DNA of 64,000 bases, taken from Thermoflexus hugenholtzii JAD2 (GTDB taxonomy: Bacteria > Chloroflexota > Chloroflexia > Chloroflexales > Roseiflexaceae). Numbering within the stretch: the stretch's first letter is position 1; every line of letters begins with the position of its first letter. Positions 8,115 to 17,893 of this stretch are shown one piece after another. A model generated the notes under the pieces. That model ran no database searches. It was not told the origin of the DNA and was given only the letters and a program-made list of their open reading frames with translations. The stretch covers positions 62,001 through 126,000 of the forward strand of contig CAMCVW010000005.1 in the NCBI GenBank assembly GCA_945881915.1, read 5' to 3'. Position numbers and translations under genes: made by a program.

Positions 8115-9868
8115 GACTGGTTCCCTTCCTGGGCGAGCGCATACGAGATGGCAGTGAGCGTCTGCTGTGTGTCTTGGCTGGTGAACGCGCTCCACAGCGA
8201 TTCGAGTTGGGTGCGTTGATAATTGGCTTCGGCGCGCATCGTTGTCAATACGGTTTTTGCCTGTGAGTGCCCCGTGAGGTGTGTGGCGATGAGGAGCCGA
8301 TGCGCGGTGGCTGCATCTTGTATGATCCCCAAGCGATGCTGGAGTTTTTCGAGGAGTGCGACGAGTGGCGATGCGTGCGGCAGCAATACTTCTGGGAATG
8401 CTTCGATGACATAGCGAAGTTTCTTGGATTGAATGCGGATTTCATGCATGGTTTCGGTGTCGATTTTTGTGGCTGGGGTTCGCATCGGCAGCGTGAGGTC
8501 GTGCATCATCTGTGTGACGCGCGAGTGGAGGAATAGTGACGTCGAGAGTGCCGCCGGGGTAGGCACTTCGGTCGAACAGACGAACGTCGCAAAGCCGTCG
8601 AGGAACTGCTGATGTTTGTCTGTGCTGATGAAGAGTTCGAGCTCTGTGAGGGCTTTTTGGCGAATCTGCTGGAGTGGGTTGCGTATGTCATGGGGAACGG
8701 TGTTTGTCCCCAAAATACGCTTGACATGTTCTGCAAACGCATCGGCGTCACGCACTTCTCCGAGGAATCGTGCCATTCTGCGAAAACCACGCCGGTACTG
8801 GGCGATTCGTTCGTCTTCGTAGACGGCGACACCGCACTCGAGGAGCGAATTCAACTTCCGTAACGAAACTCTGATGCGGTGGACGTCTTCGGCATGGTAG
8901 CCTGTTTTGACTGCGGATTCGCGGAGTAATACGCGTCTGAATTGACCACGCAGTTTGGTCCGAAGCACATCAGCGAACGGCCATTCCCGCGTATCGAATG
9001 AACCGAACGGCACTGACCAGTGTGGTGCGGGCTGCGGGTGTGCCAATGCTGCGACGGTCGCACGCTGTTGGTCATCGAGAACCATCCAGAACGGGTCGGC
9101 TGCATAGGGATGCCCAGTCTGGTGTACGAGCGCAGCCGCCACAATCATGCGATTGGCGGGGGTGTCGTCGTTTGCGAGCGGGACCATCACTGATTCATCG
9201 GCATCGCGTCCGATTGCAGAAAAAGCATTCACCTGTGTTGCAAGGCCTGCATCCCCACTCGGCGGCACCGCGTCCGTCGTACAGAGCATGAGCAATGCTG
9301 CGCGGATATCTTGCACTGCGAGTGTGCAGGCAACGCGTGCTTCGATTGCTGATTGAATCTCTCGGCATGTCACTGTATCGCCGAAGTCTGTCGGCGTAAT
9401 CGTGATGTCACTCCACGGGCGTACGATGGAGCCTGCATTGATATGGCCGTGACTGAGTGTCATGGTCGCTACATGCACTCCCGCAGCAGTATTGACGTGG
9501 CGGATTTGTTGTTTTGTCTGCGCAACGGCGATTGGAATGAGCGTATGGATGGGAGCATGTAACTCTGCGAGGTAAGCATATAGGATTGCTGGCCACTGAC
9601 CGTCGTGGGACACAGCATACATTTTTGGTGGTTCGGAAGTTTTGTGTAAGCTGAGCGTTGCTTGATCACCTTCACGGGTACGCATTACGAGCTGCACGGC
9701 CGATTGCTGGAGTGTCCGGGTGGGTGTGTCGAGGACAAAGTCGAGTGCCATGACGCTCGGTTGTGCGACGAGACGAAACGTGCCGAGTACACGTTGATGC
9801 CAAACCTTGCGGGCAGCAACGACATCGAGTACGTACAGAGGAGCATGAAGTTCAGCGCGGTCGGACAT
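8111..9868 (-). CDS. CHAD-domain protein with divergent CYTH-like N-terminus
   Basis: The 585-residue protein ends in a helical CHAD domain (about 290-585) whose two repeats carry DVHRIRVSLRKL near 326 and MHEIRIQSKKLRYV near 471; these basic, His-containing helices bind polyphosphate in characterised members. The N-terminal 200 residues look like a strongly diverged CYTH (triphosphate tunnel) domain, with FVLDTPTRTL and VMRTREG as faint matches, so catalysis is doubtful. AAGGAA precedes the ATG at 9868. The stop overlaps the sbcC start, so the pair is translationally coupled. This suggests a link between polyphosphate binding and DNA-end processing, but that is inference from context only. 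Confidence 0.82.
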   Translation of the reverse strand: MSDRAELHAPLYVLDVVAARKVWHQRVLGTFRLVAQPSVMALDFVLDTPTRTLQQSAVQLVMRTREGDQATLSLHKTSEPPKMYAVSHDGQWPAILYAYLAELHAPIHTLIPIAVAQTKQQIRHVNTAAGVHVATMTLSHGHINAGSIVRPWSDITITPTDFGDTVTCREIQSAIEARVACTLAVQDIRAALLMLCTTDAVPPSGDAGLATQVNAFSAIGRDADESVMVPLANDDTPANRMIVAAALVHQTGHPYAADPFWMVLDDQQRATVAALAHPQPAPHWSVPFGSFDTREWPFADVLRTKLRGQFRRVLLRESAVKTGYHAEDVHRIRVSLRKLNSLLECGVAVYEDERIAQYRRGFRRMARFLGEVRDADAFAEHVKRILGTNTVPHDIRNPLQQIRQKALTELELFISTDKHQQFLDGFATFVCSTEVPTPAALSTSLFLHSRVTQMMHDLTLPMRTPATKIDTETMHEIRIQSKKLRYVIEAFPEVLLPHASPLVALLEKLQHRLGIIQDAATAHRLLIATHLTGHSQAKTVLTTMRAEANYQRTQLESLWSAFTSQDTQQTLTAISYALAQEGNQS

Positions 9869-9996
9869 TTCTGGTTCCTTTTCTGCTCTGCATAGTATAA
9901 ACGATGCTGCAGGGATGAACCATTATGTGCCATGCTGCAGAATGAAAACCGCCGTACATGGGCAAGGGATGCCGCACGGCAAGGGTCGTGACTTCA

Positions 9997-10005
9997 TGGT
10001 ATACT
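9997..10005 (+). promoter_or_regulatory. extended -10 promoter for tig-clpP
   Basis: TGGTATACT is an extended -10 element (TGn followed by a five-of-six -10 box). No convincing -35 lies 16-18 bases upstream, as is usual for extended -10 promoters. It sits 58 bases ahead of the trigger factor start. Confidence 0.5.
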
Positions 10006-10063
10006 ACGGCAGAATTTCATACATCGCGCGTACTCTTGCGCATTAACACATGGAGTTGTTTCG

Positions 10064-11482
10064 GTGAAGGTTACAAGTGAGCGCATGCCGCGCAGCATAC
10101 TGCAATTGACGATTGAAATCGACGAAGCCACGGTTGAAAAAGAACTCGACCGTGCTTCACGTGGCCTGTCACAAAAGGCCAAAGTACCCGGCTTCCGCCC
10201 GGGCAAAGCCCCGCGTGCGATTCTTGAGCGCTTCTATGGTCGTCAGGCGCTCCTCGAAGAAGCATCTGAAGGGATGATCAACGCCGGTTTCAAGTACGCC
10301 CTCGAAAGTGAAGGCATTGAACCGATTGCGCAAGCAAGCTTGGGCGATGTACAGTTCAACGTGATGCCGTACACGGTGGTCATCAATGTACCCGTCGAGC
10401 CAATCACCAAAATCGCTGACTATTCCGGCTACAAGCAAGTCTTTGCGGTTCCGGCGGTTACCGATGAGGTCATGAATCGTGCCATGGATGATATGCGTGA
10501 AAAGCATGTCGTGTTGCGCGAGCCTGAGGAATCACGTTCCGCACAGCAAGGCGATTTGATCACTGCTGAAGTGGACGTAGTACACAATGGCTTATCCATC
10601 AACGGGCGGATTGACGGGCAGCCCGGCCAGAGTACCGACCTCATCCTCGAGCCAGGCCGCTTGATTGGTGGCTTGATGGAAGGTGTCATCGGCATGTCAA
10701 TCGGCGAAAACAAAACCGTTGCTGCGACCATGCCGGAAGATTACACCGACGAAACACTGCGCGGTGAAGCGGTCACTTTTGATGTGACGGTGCGTCGCAT
10801 CCAGGAACGTATTCTGCCTGACTGGAATGAATTGCCCACCCTCGAAAACAAAGAGGGTACGCTGGCGGATCTCAAGCATGCGACGAGTGACGAACTCGCC
10901 AAGAACGCTCGTGAAAACGCCGAAAACCGACTGGTCAATGGGTTCATTGATTCATTGGTTGCTGGCGCAGTCTACGATTACCACGAAAGCATGATCGAAC
11001 TCGAAGCCGATCGGATTCTCCGTGGCCAAGAACAAGAATACGCCCGCTACGGCACAACCGCCGAAGCAGTCTATCGCCAGATGGGCCGCAAGCGCGAAGA
11101 TTTGGTTGCGCAGTACCTTCCACAGGGCGAAGAGCGACTCAAACGGAACCTGGCGATGCGTGAATTTGTCACTGCAGAAGGCATCCTGGTTGATGATAGT
11201 GACATTGATGTCGAAATAGACGCAATGCTCGAGAGCTACGAACCAGAACAGCGCGAGACCATGAAGGCACTGTTACGCGAGCAATTGGTCGCCTCGGTGG
11301 CCAATGCAGCCCTCGACAAGAAAATCCGTGCCCGCGTGATGGAATTGGTCGCTCAGTCCGGTCCAGATGCCGAACCAGCAGCCAAAAAGAAGAGCACCAA
11401 AAAGCCAGCTTCGACGGAAAACGACGACGACGCTCCTAGCGCCGCCGCCCCCAAGAAGAAAACCACCAAGAAAGCCGAATAA
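10064..11482 (+). CDS. tig: trigger factor chaperone/prolyl isomerase
   Basis: The 472-residue ribosome-associated chaperone folds nascent chains. The N-terminal ribosome-docking loop reads GFRPGKAPRAILERFYG (about 46-62), an FKBP-like isomerase domain follows at about 160-245, and a helical C-terminal chaperone region runs to about 430. The final 35 residues are a Lys/Ala/Asp-rich tail not needed by the family. The GTG at 10064 is used: GGAG at 10052-10055 is well spaced and the family begins with a KVT strand. tig-clpP-clpX is the classical proteostasis cluster; clpP follows after 38 bases and is probably co-transcribed. Confidence 0.96.
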   Translation: MKVTSERMPRSILQLTIEIDEATVEKELDRASRGLSQKAKVPGFRPGKAPRAILERFYGRQALLEEASEGMINAGFKYALESEGIEPIAQASLGDVQFNVMPYTVVINVPVEPITKIADYSGYKQVFAVPAVTDEVMNRAMDDMREKHVVLREPEESRSAQQGDLITAEVDVVHNGLSINGRIDGQPGQSTDLILEPGRLIGGLMEGVIGMSIGENKTVAATMPEDYTDETLRGEAVTFDVTVRRIQERILPDWNELPTLENKEGTLADLKHATSDELAKNARENAENRLVNGFIDSLVAGAVYDYHESMIELEADRILRGQEQEYARYGTTAEAVYRQMGRKREDLVAQYLPQGEERLKRNLAMREFVTAEGILVDDSDIDVEIDAMLESYEPEQRETMKALLREQLVASVANAALDKKIRARVMELVAQSGPDAEPAAKKKSTKKPASTENDDDAPSAAAPKKKTTKKAE

Positions 11483-11520
11483 TCGCTTTCAGGTGTGTCA
11501 GACACAACCGGGAGTAGACG

Positions 11521-12165
11521 ATGACTCAGCAACGTACGACCATTACCGGGCTTGCCCCGGCTGTAGAACAACTCATCCCGACCGTGGTCGAATCCACTGG
11601 TCGGGGCGAGTATCGCTCCGATATCTATTCTCGGCTGCTCAAGGAACGCATCATCATGCTCAGCAGTCCCATCGAAGACGGGATTGCAAACCTCATCGTA
11701 GCCCAACTCTTGTTCCTTGAACACGAAAACCCAGAGCGCGACATCATGCTGTATATCAACAGTCCTGGTGGATCGATTACTGCAGGTTTGGGCATCTACG
11801 ATACGATGCAGATGATTCGTCCCAAAGTCGCAACGGTGTGCGTTGGGATGGCCGGGAGCATGGCTACCATTCTGCTTGCAGGTGGTGCAAAAGGCAAACG
11901 CTATAGTCTGCCGCATTCGACCATCCACATGCACCCAGCGGGTGGCGGAGCCAGTGGGTATGCCCCCGATGTCGAAATCATGGCCCGCGAACTCCTGCGC
12001 GAACAACAAATCATCCGTGAATTGTTGGCGAGCGACAGCGGACAAACCATCGAACGAATCGCCAACGACTTCGATCGTGATTTGTTCATGGATCCCGAAA
12101 AAGCCAAGAGCTACGGCATCATCGACGAAGTCTTGACGCGCGACGCACTCAACCAACAAAGCTAG
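11521..12165 (+). CDS. clpP: ATP-dependent Clp protease proteolytic subunit
   Basis: The 214-residue serine protease forms the barrel that degrades substrates unfolded by ClpX or ClpA/C. The triad is complete: Ser113 in GMAGSMA, His138 in the HMH block, and Asp187 in the DRD block. The sequence after His138 reads [13 protein letters not shown] where most ClpP have QPLGGAQGQ, a gapless but clear local variant. The N-terminus is about 15-20 residues longer than the mature family form and probably is a processed propeptide. A GGGAG box precedes the ATG. A terminator-like hairpin lies before clpX. Confidence 0.97.
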   Translation: MTQQRTTITGLAPAVEQLIPTVVESTGRGEYRSDIYSRLLKERIIMLSSPIEDGIANLIVAQLLFLEHENPERDIMLYINSPGGSITAGLGIYDTMQMIRPKVATVCVGMAGSMATILLAGGAKGKRYSLPHSTIHMHPAGGGASGYAPDVEIMARELLREQQIIRELLASDSGQTIERIANDFDRDLFMDPEKAKSYGIIDEVLTRDALNQQS

Positions 12166-12181
12166 GTGTGTCGCTTCAGAG

Positions 12182-12234
12182 CGCTCGTTGTCTATGCCAC
12201 TTTGTGTAAGCGGCAGGTCAACGAGCGATTTTTT
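12182..12234 (+). terminator. terminator-like hairpin between clpP and clpX
   Basis: A 9-bp perfect stem (12182-12190 with 12219-12227) encloses a smaller TGCC/GGCA stem and is followed by ATTTTTT. It could end or attenuate the tig-clpP transcript and set clpX levels separately. Confidence 0.6.
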
Positions 12235-12253
12235 CACGAATGACGAGGGTGTA

Positions 12254-13519
12254 ATGACCACAAATGGACGTGGTGTCTATCAATGCTCGTTTTGCGGACG
12301 TAGCCAAGACGAGGTACAGCGACTGATTGCTGGACCGCCACCGATTTTTATCTGTGATGAATGTGTTGCGATCTGCAACCAGGTCATTTCTGATGAACGG
12401 CAAAAGGTCGAACCCACCAAACCCACAATCCCTGTGCTCGATAAACTGCCTGTCCCGCGTGATATGCGTCATCGACTCGATGAGTACGTGATTGGCCAGG
12501 ACCGAGCCAAAGTTCTCCTCGCAGTGGCGGTTTACAATCACTATAAACGCATCCGGGCAAGCAAAAATCCGGATGAAACAGTCGAAATAGGGAAGAGCAA
12601 TATCTTGCTCATCGGCCCCACAGGAAGCGGCAAAACGCTGCTTGCGCAGACACTGGCGCGTGCCCTCGATGTGCCTTTCGCTATTGCAGATGCAACAGCG
12701 TTGACCGAAGCAGGGTACGTCGGCGAAGACGTCGAAACGATTCTTCTTCGGCTCATCCAGGCTGCAGACGGCGATATCGAACGTGCCAAGACCGGTATCT
12801 TGTACATCGACGAAATCGATAAAATTGCCCGCAAGTCAGACAACCCATCAATTACTCGCGATGTATCGGGCGAAGGCGTCCAACAAGCCCTGCTCAAAAT
12901 CCTCGAGGGGTCTGTTGCCCATGTCCCTCCGGTTCCCGGGCGGAAGCATCCACAACAGGAATACATCCCTTTTGACACGACGCAGGTATTGTTTATTTGT
13001 GGCGGTGCCTTTGAAGGAATCGACAAAATCATTGGCGCTCGTGTCGGTGAAAAACGCTCGATCGGATTTGGCGCAAATCCAGCCAATCCCACGACCACAC
13101 CCGAGTACCTGCTTGACCAGGTGACACCTGATGATTTGTTGAAGTATGGATTCATACCAGAGTTTATCGGTCGTATTCCAATGGTTGCACCACTCCGTCC
13201 ACTTGATCGTGAAGCAATGCGGCGCATCCTTGTGGAGCCAAAAAACGCTGTGCTTAAACAGTACACCCAACTGCTCAAAATGGATGACGTCACGCTCGAG
13301 TTTACCGATGAAGCAATCGATGCTGTTGCCGAAGCTGCGCTCAAAACCGGGACAGGTGCTCGAGCGTTGCGAAGTATCCTCGAGGGAGTGCTTCTCGATG
13401 TGATGTACGATGCACCGTCGCAACCTGGTCAAAAACGGTGTATAATCGACGCAGACGTGATACTGAAACAAACACCTCCGTTACTGGAATCTCTCGCGGG
13501 CATGCCATCTGACGTGTAG
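12254..13519 (+). CDS. clpX: Clp protease ATP-binding subunit ClpX
   Basis: The 421-residue AAA+ unfoldase recognises tagged substrates and feeds ClpP. It starts with a C4 zinc-binding domain (CSFCG and CDECVAIC), followed by Walker A GPTGSGKT, Walker [11 protein letters not shown], the pore-loop region after AGYVGEDVE, and the C-terminal D2 domain beginning near FIPEFIGR. The start is ATG 12254, with GAGG at 12245-12248; an upstream ATG at 12188 would add residues encoded by the hairpin and is rejected. All catalytic motifs are intact. A T-rich terminator follows the stop. Confidence 0.97.
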   Translation: MTTNGRGVYQCSFCGRSQDEVQRLIAGPPPIFICDECVAICNQVISDERQKVEPTKPTIPVLDKLPVPRDMRHRLDEYVIGQDRAKVLLAVAVYNHYKRIRASKNPDETVEIGKSNILLIGPTGSGKTLLAQTLARALDVPFAIADATALTEAGYVGEDVETILLRLIQAADGDIERAKTGILYIDEIDKIARKSDNPSITRDVSGEGVQQALLKILEGSVAHVPPVPGRKHPQQEYIPFDTTQVLFICGGAFEGIDKIIGARVGEKRSIGFGANPANPTTTPEYLLDQVTPDDLLKYGFIPEFIGRIPMVAPLRPLDREAMRRILVEPKNAVLKQYTQLLKMDDVTLEFTDEAIDAVAEAALKTGTGARALRSILEGVLLDVMYDAPSQPGQKRCIIDADVILKQTPPLLESLAGMPSDV

Positions 13520-13532
13520 TCCAGGTGATGCC

Positions 13533-13560
13533 AAAAATAAGCCTGTTGGTTTATTTTTTT
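13533..13560 (+). terminator. intrinsic terminator of clpX
   Basis: An A/T-rich stem (core 13535-13543 with 13548-13556, one G-T pair, extendable outward through A-T pairs) with a TGTT loop runs into a T-run, 14 bases after the clpX stop. Confidence 0.72.
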
Positions 13561-13592
13561 GATTGTTCGTTACTACAAAAGGTGGTACACCG

Positions 13593-14411
13593 ATGAAGTT
13601 GACACGGCGAATCTCCGATCGAAGCGAACAACTCACGCAACGACGAATTCTCTTTGCAGACGACGATCCATCGATTGCTACGCTTATCCAGGTGACGTTC
13701 AGTGGTCCACGTTTTGAAGTCATAGTCGTCAAAAATGGTCTCGAAGCACTCAAAGCGTTTAACGACGGCACGTATGATATCGTCATTCTCGATGTGATGA
13801 TGCCATACGTCGATGGATTCGAAACATGCAAACGAATCCGTGAACGATCCGATGTGCCAATCATCATGTTGACGGCACGCGATGGCACAGACGACGTCGT
13901 TCAGGGATTTGAGTTGGGAAGTGACGATTACATCACCAAACCATTCAAACCGGCCGAATTAATCGCCCGTGTCGATGCGATTTTGCGCCGTGTCGATGGA
14001 ATGAAAAACCGCCAGGCCCCGACTGTCGTGCGCTGCGGCGACATCGAAATCGATGCGCCGCGCCATCGAGTTTCTCTCAAGGGGATTGAAATAAATCTCA
14101 CCCCGATGGAATTTGAGTTGTTGTACTTCTTGGCAGCGAACTCCGGTGATGTGTTTGACCGCGAAACGTTGTTCCAAGAAGTGTGGGGGTATGACTACGT
14201 CGGTGAAACAAATTTGGTTGATGTCTGTGTCCGGCGTCTACGCGAAAAAATCGAAGAAGAGCCATCAAAGCCAGCTCGGATTCTGACAGTGCGCGGTATT
14301 GGATACAAAATGGCTGAACATGCTGTGGTGATCAATAATTCTGCGGTGACGACAGACCTTCCACCCACTGAGCCTCTTGCCGAATACCAAAAGAAAATGA
14401 ATCGCGACTGA
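13593..14411 (+). CDS. OmpR/PhoB-family response regulator
   Basis: The 272-residue regulator has a receiver domain with acidic pocket DDD at 23-25, phospho-acceptor Asp67 in VILDVMMP, and Lys116 in YITKPFKP. A winged-helix DNA-binding domain follows (about 150-245), with the recognition helix near ETNLVDVCVRRLREKIE and the hairpin ILTVRGIGYKM. The last 25 residues form an unstructured tail. AGGTGG at 13580-13585 selects the ATG at 13593 over one ten codons upstream. No histidine kinase gene is adjacent on either side, so it is an orphan here; its position between clpX and gyrA gives no hint of the signal. Confidence 0.95.
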   Translation: MKLTRRISDRSEQLTQRRILFADDDPSIATLIQVTFSGPRFEVIVVKNGLEALKAFNDGTYDIVILDVMMPYVDGFETCKRIRERSDVPIIMLTARDGTDDVVQGFELGSDDYITKPFKPAELIARVDAILRRVDGMKNRQAPTVVRCGDIEIDAPRHRVSLKGIEINLTPMEFELLYFLAANSGDVFDRETLFQEVWGYDYVGETNLVDVCVRRLREKIEEEPSKPARILTVRGIGYKMAEHAVVINNSAVTTDLPPTEPLAEYQKKMNRD

Positions 14412-14422
14412 CTCCTCTTCTC

Positions 14423-14458
14423 CGAAAGCCCCTGCATCGCAAGATGCAGGGGCTTTCG
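14423..14458. terminator. bidirectional terminator between regulator and gyrA
   Basis: A 15-bp perfect stem (14423-14437 with 14444-14458) with a six-base loop separates two convergent genes. Confidence 0.8.
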
Positions 14459-14486
14459 TGAACATGCGGAAGAGGTAGACAGGTGG

Positions 14487-17042
14487 TTAATCTGCCGTTT
14501 CGGCATCGTCCGAAGCAGTTTCGTCGCCGTCTTCTTCGGCGAGTTCGAGCATATCGACACCGATCATGTCGCCAAGATCAAGTATACGCTTCTGCTTTTC
14601 GGTGTCATCCTCAGGTTCGTCAGCAGCCATTGCAACCACGGTATCGTTCTCGTCCAATTCCACGACCTTGACGCCTTGCGCGCTTCGGCCGCATACGCGG
14701 AGTTGACTTGCTTCGGTACGCAGGATGATGCCGTTCGATGTAATGATGGTCAAAACCATGTCGTGATAAATCACCCGTGCGAGTGCAACGGTGTCATCAT
14801 CCGTGAGTGACATGGTAATCACGCCATAGGTGGCTCGTCCTTTGCGTGTATACAGCTTGAGCGGTGTCCGTTTGCCCTTGCCATTCTTGCCAATGGTAAT
14901 CAATTGCGCAGTGTCCATGTGCTCGGGAGTGACGGTATTCATGCTGATGACTTCGTCACCGAAGCGGAGACCAATTCCACGCACCCCGCTCGCGGGTCGC
15001 CCCATCGAGCGTACTTGCGCTTGATCGAAGCGGAGTGTTTTGCCCATACGGGTAGTCAACACAACGTCTTCGTCGCCCATGGTTGTGGTAACCCAACCCA
15101 GTTCATCTCCGGCTTCGAGTCCAATTGCAATCAAGCCATTGCTGCGAACCGAACTATATTCTTCGAGCAACGTGCGTTTGATTTTGCCACGACGTGTCGC
15201 CATCAAGAGGTACTTGGCTTGGTCGTAATCGGGAACCGAAAGCATAGACGTCACATGCTCATTCGGTTGCAAATCTATCAGATTCACCAGTGGTAAGCCT
15301 TTGGCGGTACGGCTCGAATCAGGCACTTCGTGGGCTTTGAGCTTGTAGACGCGACCATTATTGGTGAAGAACAGCAGGTCGTGCATGCTGTTGCACGTCA
15401 ATATGTGGCTCATCACGTCTTCTTCGCGGATAGCAGCGCCCTTCTTGCCACGGCCACCACGTCGTTGTGTCCGGAACACCTCTGGTAATTGGCTTTTTAT
15501 ATAGCCACGGTCAGACATGGTAATTAGGAGTTTTGTGTCAGGGATGAGGTCTTCGTCGCTGACTTCGCCGTTCACCCCGTAGACAATCTGGGTCCGGCGA
15601 GCATCGCCGTATTTTTCTTCGAGGTATTTGAGGTCAGCCTTGATGAGGCTGTTCAATTTGGCGGTGTTGGCTAGGATTTCTTCGAGTTCGAGGATGGTTT
15701 TCACCAATTCAGCGAGTTCGTCCTCGATGCGTTTGCGTTCGAGAGCCGCAAGCCGCCCCAATTGCATATCGAGGATGGCATTTGCTTGTGCTTCTGAGAA
15801 GCTATAATCGCGCATCAAATTTGTTCGTGCTGATTCGCGTGACCGTGATTCGCGGATGGTACGAATGACTTCATCGAGGATATCGATGGCACGTTTGAGA
15901 CCCTCCAAAATGTGTGCGCGCGCACGGGCCTTTTCGAGGTCGAACTCTGTACGACGTCGGATGACCACACGGCGGTGGTCGACATACTCTTGGAGCATTC
16001 GTTTGAGGGGCAGTAATCGTGGTTGGCGGCCATCCTCAATCAGCGACAGCATGTTTATCCCAAACGACGTCTGCATCTGGGTGTGTTTGTAGAGCGCATT
16101 GAGAACTTTGCGTGGTTGAGCATCTTGTTTGAGCATGATGACCACACGCATTCCATTGCGGTCTGATTCGTCACGGAGGTCACGGATGCCTTCGATTTTC
16201 TTTTCTCGGACTAACTCTGCAATACGCTCTTGGAGGCGGGCTTTGTTTACCTGGAACGGGAGTTCTGTGACGATAATCTGATGGCTATTTCGTGCGCCTT
16301 CTTCGACATGTGCTTTGGCGCGGATGGTGACCTGACCACGACCCGTGGCATACGCAGCATTGACCCCTTCATTGCCGAGAATTAATCCACCGGTGGGGAA
16401 GTCCGGTCCAGGGACAAATCGAATCAAATCTTCGACGCTGCAATCTTCGTGGTCAATCAAGTAGACGATCGCTTGGCATATTTCACTTAAGTTATGCGGC
16501 GGGATGTTCGTCGCCATACCGACAGCGATTCCATTTGCGCCGTTGAGGAGCAAATTTGGCAACCGCGCAGGAAGGACCGTCGGTTCTCGGAATGTTCCAT
16601 CGAAGTTGTCGCGGAAGTCGACCGTGTTTTTTTCGATGTCGAACAGCATCTCTTCGGCGATGGCCGACAGACGTGCTTCGGTGTATCGCATGGCTGCGGG
16701 AGGGTCACCGTCAATGCTCCCGAAGTTCCCTTGGCCATCGACGAGAGGGTAGCGCATGTTCCACGGCTGGGCTAGACGTGCAAGCGCATCGTAAACCGAC
16801 GAGTCACCGTGCGGGTGCATTTTACCCAACACATCACCCACAATACGTGCACATTTTTTGTAGGGGGTATTTGCTCGCATACCCATATCCCACATGCCAA
16901 ACAGAATGCGTGTCTGTACTGGTTTGAGTCCATCGCGAGTATCTGGCAATGCTCGCGACACAATCACACTCATGGCATAGTCAAGATATGCAGTACGCAT
17001 CTCTTCAGTGATACTGCGATTCTGAATTGCACCGACATCCAT
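14487..17042 (-). CDS. gyrA: DNA gyrase subunit A
   Basis: The 851-residue subunit cuts and rejoins DNA in negative supercoiling. Catalytic Tyr120 lies in [10 protein letters not shown]. The quinolone-determining region [11 protein letters not shown] keeps Ser81 and Asp85, the residues found in drug-sensitive enzymes. The GyrA box QRRGGRG near the start of the C-terminal beta-pinwheel separates it from ParC. An acidic tail ends the protein. The gene starts at the ATG at 17042 with an AGGGG/GCAGG leader and a TATAAT box 45 bases upstream. gyrB is not in the window, so the gyrase genes are not paired here. Confidence 0.97.
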   Translation of the reverse strand: MDVGAIQNRSITEEMRTAYLDYAMSVIVSRALPDTRDGLKPVQTRILFGMWDMGMRANTPYKKCARIVGDVLGKMHPHGDSSVYDALARLAQPWNMRYPLVDGQGNFGSIDGDPPAAMRYTEARLSAIAEEMLFDIEKNTVDFRDNFDGTFREPTVLPARLPNLLLNGANGIAVGMATNIPPHNLSEICQAIVYLIDHEDCSVEDLIRFVPGPDFPTGGLILGNEGVNAAYATGRGQVTIRAKAHVEEGARNSHQIIVTELPFQVNKARLQERIAELVREKKIEGIRDLRDESDRNGMRVVIMLKQDAQPRKVLNALYKHTQMQTSFGINMLSLIEDGRQPRLLPLKRMLQEYVDHRRVVIRRRTEFDLEKARARAHILEGLKRAIDILDEVIRTIRESRSRESARTNLMRDYSFSEAQANAILDMQLGRLAALERKRIEDELAELVKTILELEEILANTAKLNSLIKADLKYLEEKYGDARRTQIVYGVNGEVSDEDLIPDTKLLITMSDRGYIKSQLPEVFRTQRRGGRGKKGAAIREEDVMSHILTCNSMHDLLFFTNNGRVYKLKAHEVPDSSRTAKGLPLVNLIDLQPNEHVTSMLSVPDYDQAKYLLMATRRGKIKRTLLEEYSSVRSNGLIAIGLEAGDELGWVTTTMGDEDVVLTTRMGKTLRFDQAQVRSMGRPASGVRGIGLRFGDEVISMNTVTPEHMDTAQLITIGKNGKGKRTPLKLYTRKGRATYGVITMSLTDDDTVALARVIYHDMVLTIITSNGIILRTEASQLRVCGRSAQGVKVVELDENDTVVAMAADEPEDDTEKQKRILDLGDMIGVDMLELAEEDGDETASDDAETAD

Positions 17043-17086
17043 CCTGCACCCCTGTCAATCACAATAGATTACATTTTGATGAGTTA

Positions 17087-17092
17087 ATTATA
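17087..17092 (-). promoter_or_regulatory. -10 box of the gyrA promoter
   Basis: A perfect TATAAT on the minus strand lies 44 bases upstream of the gyrA ATG. The best -35 at 17-18 bases spacing (AAAACA) is weak. A TTGACA closer to the start codon is too near to act as a promoter for gyrA. Confidence 0.5.
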
Positions 17093-17148
17093 ACACAGAG
17101 GGGTATTATCTGTTTTGTACCCTAGGGCAAACAGATGATTCTGAAGCG

Positions 17149-17853
17149 TTACAGGGGCAATCCACGGACGCCTACCGGGGTGAACTCGAGGTAGTCGCAG
17201 GCTGTCAACTGATACGTTGTGCCATTCATAAGTACCTGTGTTGCGTTGTTCCAATCGTCTGGTCTATGGAGATGCCCATACAGGCACGTCGTCACATGAT
17301 ATTGTTCAAAAAGGCGAACAAATTCTGTGGGTTTTTTGTCGATAAAAGGAGGAAAGTGAATCATGGCAACGATTGGGCGGCCTTCGGAGATTTTGTGAGC
17401 AACCTGGAGTGAGCGTTCCATGCGGAGTAGTTCTCGCGCATAGATACGCTGATCTGCTACCGCATCAAAGCCTGGCATCCCGGGAGCAGTCCAGCCGCGG
17501 GAACCACACAGGACAATTGGACCGGCAACAATAGCATCGCCCTCGATGAGGGTGATACTCTGCGGCATTTTTGTGCGAATCGGTCCAGCACGGTCCCACC
17601 AATAGTCGTGGTTGCCCTTAATACAATATTTGTGGCCGGGGAGCACATCGATCCAGCGCAGGTCGACTAATGCATCGTCGATGTGCATAGCCCACGATAT
17701 ATCGCCGGCGATACACACCAAATCGTCGGGTTTGACCACACGTATCCATGCGGCAGCGATGCGCTCCGCATGATTGCGCCAACGATTCCCAAAGATATCC
17801 ATAGGTTTGGGATGTACACCCGAGAGATGTAAATCCGAGATTGTCCAGATCAT
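17149..17853 (-). CDS. calcineurin-like metallophosphoesterase
   Basis: The 234-residue protein carries the five metallophosphoesterase blocks in order: SDLHLSG, AGDISWA, GNHDYWWD, MIHFPPF and YGHLHRP. Together they bind two metals and hydrolyse phosphate esters. It belongs with small soluble bacterial phosphoesterases of unknown substrate. A GTG at 17880 is in frame but lies within the upstream hairpin terminator, so the ATG at 17853 directly before the first beta strand is used. The family block order is complete and nothing is missing. A second, different phosphoesterase of the YfcE-like type is encoded at 52 kb. Confidence 0.83.
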   Translation of the reverse strand: MIWTISDLHLSGVHPKPMDIFGNRWRNHAERIAAAWIRVVKPDDLVCIAGDISWAMHIDDALVDLRWIDVLPGHKYCIKGNHDYWWDRAGPIRTKMPQSITLIEGDAIVAGPIVLCGSRGWTAPGMPGFDAVADQRIYARELLRMERSLQVAHKISEGRPIVAMIHFPPFIDKKPTEFVRLFEQYHVTTCLYGHLHRPDDWNNATQVLMNGTTYQLTACDYLEFTPVGVRGLPL

Positions 17854-17860
17854 ATGTGCA

Positions 17861-17884
17861 TAAAAGAAGGGCGTCTGCACGCCC
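17861..17884 (-). terminator. terminator of the pseudouridine synthase gene
   Basis: On the minus strand a 6-bp GC-rich stem GGGCGT/ACGCCC (17884-17879 with 17874-17869) is followed by TTCTTTTA, ten bases after the synthase stop. Confidence 0.68.
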
Positions 17885-17893
17885 GATACAAAT

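Noticed and set aside
11353-12261. 302-residue minus-strand frame over tig and clpP
   Set aside because: Lies opposite two intact core genes; composition is that of a shadow frame.
12541-13344. 267-residue minus-strand frame over clpX
   Set aside because: Serine-rich antisense shadow without a start signal.
17049-17060. TTGACA close to the gyrA start as its -35
   Set aside because: Too near the start codon to serve gyrA; the TATAAT farther upstream is the better candidate.
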